Source of the DNA: Heliocidaris tuberculata
Lineage: Eukaryota > Echinodermata > Echinoidea > Camarodonta > Echinometridae
NCBI GenBank assembly: GCA_025618425.1
Contig: CM046836.1
Location: 12,651,574-12,715,573, forward strand
Reading direction: 5' to 3'
DNA: 64,000 nucleotides
Shown: positions 37,836-49,300 of the stretch, in pieces
How positions within the stretch are numbered: the first letter of the stretch is position 1
How the letters are laid out: each line of letters begins with the position of its first letter
Made by a program: the position numbers and the translations under genes
The notes under the pieces: model-generated
What the model was told of the DNA's origin: nothing
What the model saw: the letters and a program-made list of their open reading frames with translations, nothing else
Databases searched by the model: none

Positions 37836-40800
37836 CTAGCTTCCCATTTTAGGATATTGGATGGCATGCTTCTTATCACAGGTGAAGGACACGGTGATGG
37901 CATATCGTGTTCCACTTGCAATCTTCTCTACGAAGTGTGTGTTTTCAGAGCCAGACGTGAAGAAAGACAAGCGACCTGGAAGAAAAATGAAACAAAAGGG
38001 TCGTACAACACATGCTACAGCGATAAGTCCTCTGGTCATTTTCTAACACCACTGTAAAAGTGGAAATTTTCACACGATTAATTTTTCGCGCTCGGCCGAG
38101 TAGGGTGAATTTCACATGTTTTTAATTTCGCTGATGCGCTAGGCCCATTGGCAAAAGAATACATAAACAAAAATATTCACATGTTTTTATTTTCGTGCAA
38201 ATTTCATGCTGCGCGAAATATTCCACATTTAAAGTAACCCTGGCCTGTTGCACAAAACTTGTGTTTGAACGCAACTCAGGAAAATCAAACGCAACTTTAT
38301 TTTCAGCCAATCAGAAGTGCGCATTAAGGACTTTCGTTCGATTTTTAGGAGTTGCGATTAAACGCAAGTTTTGTGCAATGGGCCCCTGATCTCCTTACTT
38401 CAACCCTGGACCTTACACTACACCTGACCCTAACCTTAAAGATAAAGCTGAGTTCTGGTCATGCGATTACATTGTGGAAGAAACTGTCTCAAAGCATTTG
38501 GGAAAGGGTGATCTTATCTACATCAGAATTGATGTATACTGTGAGGCTTTGGAATCGTCAAAATTATCTTTAAAAATTGACCCAATCTCACTGAAAAACA
38601 CATGCACAGCACACAGAATGGGGTATATGGGACTGCACACAAATGTGGCATGAATGTTCGGCCTAAACACTATTTCTATGTCATATTTCAAATATGAGGG
38701 CATTTGAAAACAATCCTTTTCAGGGGACATACATGTATTTACTATGATGTTCTTTCAAACTGACATGAGAAGAATGAGAAAGCTCACAAATTATTTTTTA
38801 CATTTCCCAGAACTCAACCTGCTCTTTAAACCTAACCTAAAACCCTAACCCTGAACCTTTGACAAAACAAAGAGGGAGCAAGTATCGGATCTCCAGCAAA
38901 AGTACAAATTTCTGGTTCAGCTCTCTTCCATCTAACTTAACCCCTTCTGCGCTACAATATTTTTGAATTGTCAAATATGAACTTATGAGAGTTCAAACTT
39001 TAACTATAATGCTTTCATTTTTTCAACTGAGTATGGAACATGGGAATAAACTTCCCAGTGAAGGTACCTGCTTCTGTTTCAGGAAGAAAAACATGGGCAT
39101 TCTTTGAAAGAACACATTGTTCCAACACTCAATTTCTAGAGATCTGCCACCCATGGCATGGAAGGGGTTAATCACATTGACATTTATTAGGTAAATGCTT
39201 CCAAAGTCTGAATAACACATTGTCCCCTATCTTTGCAGCTTATGACGAAGTTTGGAAATGCGTGAAATTGTGCTGTGGCTCACTCTCTTTGCGAAAGACC
39301 CTTGCCTATCATTGTGTATATTATGAAGTTTTTGCACATTGTTCAATGCCCAAAATTAGGCAAGAAAATTCGTGCAAAAAGTTTTCATGTATCTCACAAA
39401 CATGTTTATCATGTATCTGACTGAATAGTGTTGACAGCCTCACCTAATTTAGGTTCTACTGTTGAATTTGCTTTATCGTCAATGAACACAAAGCGCCCTC
39501 CTTCAAAATCTGTCCCGTAGTCTGTAAGGTAAAGTAGCGACGTGTAGTCAAACGTCTCATAGGTTTTCTGTTGAGAAAGAGAGTAGAGAGGCACTAACCT
39601 TGTCAGTATTGTAAACAAGAATGTCTTGTATAAAGGCAATAGTAATTTGGGTCATACATGTATGTAGTTTTCAGGCATTTGGAGAAATAAACTGCCATGA
39701 ATATGGCTAAGACAACAGTGGCCAACTTATAAATGAGTACTTAAAGGGCAATCCAACCTTGGCAATAAGATGATTTGTGTGAAAGCAGAAAATTAAGAAA
39801 AACAGGATGGTGAAAGTTTGGAAGAAATTGGACCAGGACTAAGAAAGTTATTGATGTTTGAAAAATGAGATCACTACATCTATGCGAATCTCAAATTGGC
39901 AATTTGGTGAGTCAATTGTGACATTTTTGTGGGCAACTCTCCCATTTGTCATACACAAAAATATCATTAATTTGAGATTTTCTTCGAGGCGCTTTTACCC
40001 TCGGGGCAGTACTCAAAATATCTTAGAGATAGCATACTGCTATAGGTCCTCATGAACGAAAAGATCCTACCGAGTAATGCATTTTGGAAAAAGGTGACAT
40101 TTTAGTCATTTTGTGTGTTGGAGTGAATGGGGGAGTTGTCCACAGCTACATCACAGTGACATTACCTATTCGGCCAATTTGAAATTCCCATATGCATAGT
40201 GATTACAACTTTCAAAAATTCATAGCTTTCTTATTGCTTGTCCGATTTCGTTCAAACTTTCACCAATCTGCTTCTATGATTTTTCCTCTTTCTTTCAAAG
40301 CAACTTGCTATTAGGTTGGATTTCCCTTTAATAGTTTAATTTTAAAGTTGTAAATTATCTCGACTAAGATTCAAAGTGTCAGAGCGCTTCAAAGGTGATT
40401 TTTCTTCATGGGACATCGCCTATATATTTCTTCGACATGGGAACAAAGTCAGAGAACTTGGGAATATCGTACCCCCTCATTTAGAAAATCCTGAATCCGC
40501 CCCTGACTGGTACTCACCTTATCAACATGAGGATGCCAGTACTCATCATGGAGAGTCTTGGCTTTCTTGTTGTTCATCCTTGAGAAGAATGTAGGATGGG
40601 TCAGGTAGAGCTTTTGGGGTGGGATGTGGAACCTTGAAGAAATAGCAACTTTGATCTTATCAGCTACTTTCCTGTATAGAAGTGAGAAAGAGTAGCTTCC
40701 ATTGTTTGGTGTACTCATATCGTAATCATCATGTCATCACTTACTAACTTACTTACTTGCAAATCATAATAAACATCTCTATTTGGAAGGACCCTCCTTA

Positions 40801-43800
40801 TGATGCTGCCAAAAAACATGCTTTCATTATTCCTCCTTCTCAACGGATAGAGGTGCAATAGTCCAGTGGTTTAATCACTCGACTGGGAATGCAGAGGTCA
40901 CGGGTTTCAGCCTCAACAAGCACAAATGTTCTTTATGCTGTGTTCCTCTCGACATATACCACCAGTGGCGGAGATGTGTTATGCAATTCTATTCATGGGA
41001 GGGGGGGGGCGACCTATTGTTATGTCCCCTCATGATGGAAAGAATTTCCTGCATATTTCCACCTATGTATACCACCAATGTAATACCTTTCAAGAACATT
41101 TCAAAACAATTTTGTTTTCAAGATCTCTGGTTTGATACAAAGAAAGAGCCATCAAATAAGATCCAACCCTCTTGATCATTCAGAGTAATCTCAGACCCTC
41201 ACTCAAAGGTACAAAAGGATATAATCCATGTTGGATTATTCATGCCAGCAATCTCCATCTTCAATTCCAAGGAATATAAAAAGGAGAAAGCTACAGATTT
41301 CAACCTACGTGTGACGGGGGATAAACTATTCCATTGTTGATGGTAATTTCAAGCCCACCGCACACTGTAGGATCGACTGTGATCCGATTTTGGAAATAAA
41401 TCGCAATAGCAAAAATTAAGGGCATTTTAACAAATAAAATCGACCTGGGCCCTGTTTCATAAAACATGTTATCAATAACAAGTTATGATAGTTGTTATAA
41501 GCTACTGAAATCCTTGATTCTGATTGGCTTAGAACAAATTTGTCATAGATCTGTAGCAGTTGTTATTGATAATAAGTTTTATGAAACAGGGCCCTGATTC
41601 GTGTTCTGAACAATAATATGAATACTAAATATAGGATTTTGGTGCAATGCCAGCCTAGTACTGCGATATAAGAGCCAAATCAGTTTCAAATCGTAAACAA
41701 ATGTAACACTGCTCTGACGTCACTACGTCTTGGAGCCTATTTGGCCTTTCCTCCGACTAGAAAGCTCGCAGTAGGCCATATTTTCCATTTTACTATCTAT
41801 ATGACTATTCAGAACCTCAATCAAATTTTTTTTATGTCTTTAAAGGTTTATTTCAAATGTTATTACATTTTCTTCCGAAACCCGATCGCCAACCGATCAT
41901 ATCGTATGCGGTGGGCTTTACAGGATTATCTCCTGCTGTCGAGTCTAAAGGGTGCCTGACTGCGAGGCATTGTTGATTTTTATGACCAATCAATTAAAAA
42001 TTGTTTCATTGTTCTTTATGCAGGAAAAAGAGGAAGAATTTAGCCATTTAAAGGAATCTTCAACTAGAACATTGTTTAATTGGATCAGAAGTATGTTGAT
42101 ACAACTATTCAGGGCTCTTGATTTTTCAATTTCACATGCACATGTATACAAGGACCTGAATATGCATAAAGTTGAAGATATAATATGGGCCTTGTTTTAG
42201 AGCATGTTCAGGTTTCTTGCAACTATCTAAAGCCTATGACTGACTTGTCAGAGACCCTTTATGTATGTTACCATGCTGGCCAGAAGGGCTGGTCACATTT
42301 GTCGGATAACAGTAACGATAATGAGATTTTCAATTAAAGGTACACACTACCATATGGCGTGTATGTGTGAGTATGCTTGTGGATGTTAATAGCAGGGCAG
42401 CTCTAGGGTGTACCTTTAAGAGCCTGATCGGTTAGTCACGGACGGACATTTGACAAATTTTGAAAGTTTGAAGGCCTGTAAAAAATAAGTTATGAGATGT
42501 GTTGAGCTGTTTTATGTTTCATTGTGAAGGGTACCACTGAAGGTGCTAAATGATGATAAAATTTGGTTTCCATGGTTACCTACTAAAAGTAGAATCCATT
42601 AAATATTCATTGTCACGGACGGACAAGATAGAAATGAGTTTCTTGACTTATCTGTAATCTTTTGTCTTTTCTATCTAAACAAACTGTCACTGACAAATTT
42701 TTTTGACTGCAAATGTTAGTCAAGTAAATTGACTTCCCTGTCACATACGTAGAATTTGAAAGCAAGCTGTAACTTTTGCTAGAGGTCCGAAAATTTTTTG
42801 TCACGGACGGACATTTGGGCGTCACGGACGGACATTTTGAGCGTCACGGACGGACATTAACTTAAAAACTGCATGTGTTCCTATCTAAAATCGCGCATAC
42901 GTACTTCTTGCTTTCTACTTTTTGTTTGAAATTGATTTTATTCCACAATTAAGCAAAACTTAGCTTGAAAAACTTAGTTTTTAAGTGGAATCTATGTCAA
43001 AAGTGGATGCCTGTATTGTAGTGTATACACAATGTACAAGTGCATGTACTCATGTAGTGTACAACTGTACATGTACAATATGCTACAGACCAAAATGAAC
43101 ATGTCGAGAAGAATGTGATGTAAGCTTTCAAAATATAACCCTATACATTACAGTCATGTAGGTGGACCGAAATCAAACATCAGTATTTAGCATTTTAATT
43201 TCCTTTACAGCTCAAAGTCATATATTTTGTTTCAAACATAGAGGTAATATAGAAATAGGATTATGTGTGATTGATCATTATCATATATAGGAAGTAAAAT
43301 TTCTCATTTGGTTTACAACATCACCGTACCAGTACTCTTTATAACATCTCATATTTTTCAGTAGTTCTGTTTAAGAGGGTGAAAACCAAATCATGAAATG
43401 CAGATCATTGTCTCTATCACTTTAAGAACAATGTTGGCTTTCTTGACAAAGGCCCTAATAGCAACAGTTGAGTGTATAAATCCCATAGAGCCTAATTATG
43501 TCCTGTTAGTTGAGGGATTGCCTAAAACAACTAGTGTAAGTCATATATTATAACTTTCTGACCCCCTTCCCCATAAAAAACTGTTTCAGGGTTGATGCAA
43601 CCAATTCAATTATGAGCATTTAGAATTATATAGTTTCTGAAAAGGTTTCTTCTTATGTTATGATTACATAATTCTTTTTAAATTGTTGGCTATGTATGAT
43701 TCTGAACTACAAAGAATCTCTCTCTGTCTAAAACGTTAAAACTAATTCAAAGCATTCTTACCAAATAGAGTCCAAACATGGTTCTTGCAGTCTGATACCA

Positions 43801-46302
43801 CATCTGACCTCCAATGTTTATAATTTTCAAGCACAAATTTGTAATTTAATTTGAATATGATCAAGCTTCGGTATTAATGTTGAATCTAAAACTTTTACAC
43901 GTTGCTGATGACCAAAGGTATCAGCTACAATATTAGCAATAATAATATTAATAAATAAATAAGTAAGAAAATAAGTATTCATCTTCTGTAAACACCTGTA
44001 ATGGATGTCTTTTGCAGACTGACAATGCAGGCTAGCTCCCATTAGAGCCATAGCAAAATCATTAGGTTTTTATGACATTTATTATCTTGAAAAAGAAAAA
44101 AATTGGGGCGGGGTGGGGGTAATTTTTGCATTCATATGGGGGATCACAATACCATATACAGTCCAACCTGTATAGAAAGACTACCCAGTGGCGGATCCAG
44201 GATTTCTTGAGGGAGGGGGCTCAATATTCACAAAATTTTCTGACAAGCAAAAAAAAAAAAAAAAAATCCTCAGCATTTTTGGGCCCCTTTTTAGCTAAAA
44301 AAATCTCTGACAGCAAAAAAAAAAGGTCCTCAGCCTTTTGGGGGCCCCTTTTTGGTCCCAGGGGAGGGGGCCTGGGGGTCCCAGGATCCACCACTGAGAC
44401 TACCTGTCTATAAAGACCACAATTTTAGTTTCCCTTTAAAACTGTTTTGCATTAAATCATGTATTAAAGGAACCTGTACGTAAAGACAGCTTTTCTTGTC
44501 TGTCTTGAGCGGTCTTTATAGACAGGTTTCACTGTACGTGATATTTCGGATGAAATATGTTCCATGAACCAATAAACAATAAAACAATTCATTGAATTTG
44601 AAATCTCACAGCATTTACCATATCAGTTTATTGCATTGTCCGTCCGTGACAAAATTAGTGTCCGTCCGTGACACTTTTCAAATTCGTTTTTAGTATATGT
44701 ATATTTGATTGATCAAAGTTTTATTCATACATGGTATAGGTCTCTAGCTAGTGAGATAGCTCAGCATAGTTTTTGTTTTCACTTTTGCCCCACCGATGGA
44801 AAAAAAAACTTTTACAAATTTTTTCTGTCACGGACGGACAAATTTGCATCAAGATGTGAATGACCGTGCGGCACAACCATTTCTGTACAAATATTTTCAA
44901 ATATTTTTTGGTTTTCAATGGAATGGTGTTTGATCTTTAATTATTTGCTAACAAAACTTAAGAAAGTTTAGAGAGTGTTAAACTAGGACCAAACCAATCT
45001 TTCTAGAAAATGTCCGTCCGTGACATTAGTGTTCATCACCCCTGTTGCAAAATGGGCCAATCCAATAACTTTCCCGACCTTGTCAATTAAACAAACGTGA
45101 ATTTTAGTAACTTTAGATATTAATGAAAAACCTGGAAGTGATTTCATCATAAAAATCTGAAAATTAAATTTTCACCCCAATGCTCACTCTTAACCGATCA
45201 GGCTCTTAACAAAAAATCTTGTTATCGTTATCGTTATTGGACAAATATGACCAGCCCTTAACCCTTTCGAGACAATTGACCACATTTTGTGGTTTGGCTC
45301 AATAACTTTTGATTTAGAGCCTTAAAAACAAGTGAATGAGTAAATTACGCAATGCGTAATAAATGTCCCCGCCGGAAGTGCAGATCTGTGGAAATTAACT
45401 AGCCTGAACCTTAAAACTTCAGTGAAAAACTTTAGTGAATAAAATAATAATGTTACTGCATGCAAAAGAAGAGAATACCAACAATGCATGTATACAACTG
45501 AAATATAAAACATGAAAACATTATGAACCTTCAGCCATTTTGAATAAATTTGCATAAATTTGCATGAATAATGAATTTCAAAATTCTGTGTAGAAGTTTG
45601 GAAGCCCCCACCCAGCCCTATCAGATAAAACAATCGGAATCAAAATCCGATGTGAAATAGAGGAGAAGTAGCATTTTTCGTCAATTTTGAATAAATTTGC
45701 ATAAATTTGCATAATTAATGAATTTCAAAATTCTGTGTAGAAGTTTGGAAGCCCCCACCCAGCCCTATCAGATAAAACAATCGGAATCAAAATCCGATGT
45801 GAAATAGAGGAGAAGTAGCATTTTTCGTCAATTTTGAATAAATTTGCATAAATTTGCATAATTAATGAATTTCAAAATTCTGTGTAGAAGTTTGGAAGCC
45901 CCCACCCAGCCCTATCAGATAAAACAATCTGAATCAAAATCCGATGTGAAATAGAGGAGAAGTAGCATTTTTCGTCAATTTTGAATAAATTTGCATAAAT
46001 TTGCATAATTAATGAATTTCAAAATTCTGTGTAGAAGTTTGGAAGCCCCCACCCAGCCCTATCAGATAAAACAATCGGAATCAAAATCCGATGTGAAATA
46101 GAGGAGAAGTAGCATTTTTCGTCAATTTTGAATAAATTTGCATAAATTTGCATAATTAATGAATTTCAAAATTCTGTGTAGAAGTTTGGAAGCCCCCACC
46201 CAGCCCTATCAGATAAAACAATCAGAATCAAAATCGGCCAAGAAATGACGGAGAAGTAGCATTTTCTAACATTTGAGCACACACGGACAGACAGACGGAC
46301 GG

Positions 46303-46337
<35 letters not shown>

Positions 46338-49300
46338 CGAACGGAGCCCGTTTCATAGTCCCCTCGCGAACTTCGTTCGGCGGGGACAATTATACCAGAT
46401 GCATGAGTGGAAAGAGCAAAAATTTCTGCACATACTGTGTCCATTTTTGTTGCATGATCATATTGTGTTCGATGCCAGGAATTTTAAAAAGGAGAATAAG
46501 CTTGAACATCCTTAAATTGGCAACACATTGAGAGGTTCAAAATCATTGTTTTTTGTCCAAATTGGCAACTTTTTCAACTTTTCGACAAAGTTCCTAATCA
46601 TGTATATTATTTTAAGACATTACATCTTACTAGAACCACGTAGCACTAAAAGAAAAATATTATTGTTGCCAATTTGCAGAACAAAATGTGATCAATTGAG
46701 CTCTTAAATAATTCCTGTCCTGAAAGGGTTAAGTGACATTTCTATCATTAAGGACCATTATAATGATTTAATCTCAAAAGAAATTATTATAGTTCCAATT
46801 TTGTAATCCTACCTGTAAAGTCGTATATCCTCTGAACTAAATACACTTCCCAGGTTCTTGTGCTCAATGTATCTGTACAGAGAGAGAGAGAGAGAGAGAG
46901 AGAAACAAAAGGAGAGAGATGTGCTCACGCAGGTTAGTACTGAATACAAAGAAAGTTTATTTCCATTTGTAGGAACTCATCTGAATAAGAGAGCGAGCAA
47001 ATTAAAAATTTGGTGAAAATGTCCCTCATATAGACTTAATAAATAAATTTATTTTGAGATTTGGGTTGCAAATGGAACATTATAACTTAGCTTACTGTCT
47101 TAATATGTAGAAAAGTGTCTCATCTTGCTCTACATTACCATGTACGTACTTCAAGTAATATCCGCAAGTACACAATACTGTAAACGTGGAATATTTCATG
47201 GTGTGGAAATTTTCGCGCAATTCGCGCTGCATGAAATTTGCGCAAAAATAAAAACACGCGAATATTTTAGTTTATGGATTCTTTTGCCCATGTGTCTAGC
47301 GCATGGGCTAAATTAAAAACATGTGAAATTCACCTTACTTGGCCAAGCGTGAAAAATTAATCTCGTGAAAATTTCAACTTTTACAGTATGATAACCAAAC
47401 ACACCCACACTCGACTTACTGATAAATGTTGATGAAAGAATCTCCTTTTGATAGAGCACCAGAATGAAGGTCCAGGATAGATGCCTAGCAAAAGAAGGAA
47501 AATATGTATCAATAACATGGGCACTCATAAACAATCAAAAAGAACCATTTCATCCTATGATTCCCTACTTGAACTTTCTTTTTCTAATTTGATACGGATT
47601 ATGCACGTACATTCAAGAGGAGGGCACTTTTGTTCAAAGAAGAATGATAGGTTTGTGGATGCGGGCTAACTCGGCACTAGGGCGAACTCGGCCTTGGCGG
47701 AAAATCGCCGCGGTGTGAGCCCAGAGAGTTAAAGTGATCGCAAACACTTGTGTTGAATTTCGCATTTAATTTATACACATTCTGAAAGGGTTAAAACACT
47801 TAAATTCAAATTATTTGATATCAATGTGTAAAATGATTAGCAAAGAAGTAATGTGGACAATTTCAAGAAGTAAAATTATGCAAAACATGAAATTTAAGGA
47901 TAAAAAAGTGTACGGTGCGTAGCGTGGACTTCAACTCTTGAAACATGGTCACCGCGCAGTGCCGAGTTCTCCCTAGTGCCGAGTTAGCCCGACCCCAGGT
48001 TTGTCAATTTATTATTTTACGTTATTTTTTAGCATACATAATTCCTTTAAAACTAAATGGCAGCTACATGTACAGAAACACACTTTTATCTATATACAAA
48101 ACGAAAACAATTGTCATGATAAATACATTGTTATAAATCTTCCACTTACCCCTCCATTTGACCCTCCATATGATAATCCTTTCTTGGCCACTCTACCATG
48201 TAAATCAAGATTTAGAGACAAGATAAGAGTATGAAAGATAGTCATACATGTAGAAGGTTGAGTTCTGGGAAAGGTGAAAAATAATTTGTGAGCTTTCTCA
48301 TTCCTTTTATGTCAGTTTGGAAGAACATCATAGTAGACATGTCCCCTGAAAAGGAATGCTCCTCAAATACCCTCTTATTCGAAATATGACGAGAAACAGC
48401 TGAAGTGTTTGGGCAGATCATTTATGCCAAATGTGAGTGCAGTCCCATATACCTATTTTTGTGTGCAGTGCCTGTGCTTTTCAATGAGACTGGGTCATTT
48501 TTATCATTATTTTGGGTTTCCAAAACCTCACAGTATACACCAATTCTTATGTAGATATGACCAAACTTCCCCAATTTCTTTGAGACAGTTTCTTTCACAA
48601 TGTAATCCATGACCAGAACTCAACTTTATCTCTAAGAGAAAGAACGGGGCAGAAGGTGACAGAGAAAGAGTTAGATGGATTGAAAAACTAGATGAAATTA
48701 CTAGGGTAAATAAGGTGCTTAAAATAAAATCATTATTAATGAACAGATCTAAATACATCTTCAGACTCTTGAGGTACATTCCTAGCAAATTTGAACAAAA
48801 TACAGTTAGACCAAAATGTCAAAATTTAGCTGCATGCTGTGAATGGTTTTTAAATCTCTATCAAATGTGAAATAATATTAGTAATATGTGAATCGAGTAC
48901 CATTTCCATTATGTAAAATCAGGGCAACAAATGTAAAAATCCTGATGACAGTTCCAAATAAAGTAATCCCCCCCCAAAAATCGATAAAATCAGGTTTAAA
49001 TATAAATTCCAGATGTTATACTTACTCTACAAGCTGTTTGGCTTCTTTCTCTGAAACAATAGAGTCCATTACACCACGGCCACATAACTTGGGTGCACAT
49101 TCTGAACAGAAAAATGAAACAGAAAAACAACAAATACTACATCTTATCTTCATGAATATCGATTGACATTTTCTGGTTCAGATAGTCCAAGTTTTACACA
49201 ATGGTTTTATATACTTCTACCTTTTTACTTACTGATAACTCCTGGCCTCTCCCCTCTACCCCATGTGACTCTTAAATATTTTTTCACCTCTCAACATTTA

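Larger units (their letters stand above)
42284..45259. mobile_element. ~3-kb DNA transposon with nine subterminal 14-mers
   Basis: The terminal segments are inverted repeats: left AAGGGCTGGTCACATTTGTC through AGCCTGATCGGTTAG, right the complement ending GACCAGCCCTT. Between them are nine exact copies of GTCACGGACGGACA. On + they lie at 42435, 42612, 42800, 42821, 42843 and 44827; inverted copies are at 44637, 44659 and 45011. No coding region is seen, so it is non-autonomous. It has itself been hit by an 86-bp TTAA MITE (42334-42419) and a pogo-like element (44159-44534). It lies in OGFOD3 intron 6. Confidence 0.8.
45258..46732 (-). mobile_element. TTAA family H element carrying a 1.1-kb insert
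   Basis: Ends TTAACCCTTTCGAGACA and TGTCCTGAAAGGGTTAA. Compared with the intact copy at 30770-31185 it is interrupted after GAGCCTTAAAAACA (about 45333) and resumes near ATACCAGATGCATGAG (about 46392). The insert is bracketed by GTCCCCGCC and GGCGGGGAC and contains the 147-bp tandem array and a CA run. Confidence 0.75.

Noticed and set aside
40859..40925. tRNA gene call from A and B box-like sequences
   Set aside because: The B box is degenerate and the acceptor and anticodon stems do not pair; better explained as a SINE head.
45538..46272. CRISPR-like array
   Set aside because: Repeats are directly adjacent 147-bp units without unique spacers, in an animal genome; an ordinary tandem repeat.
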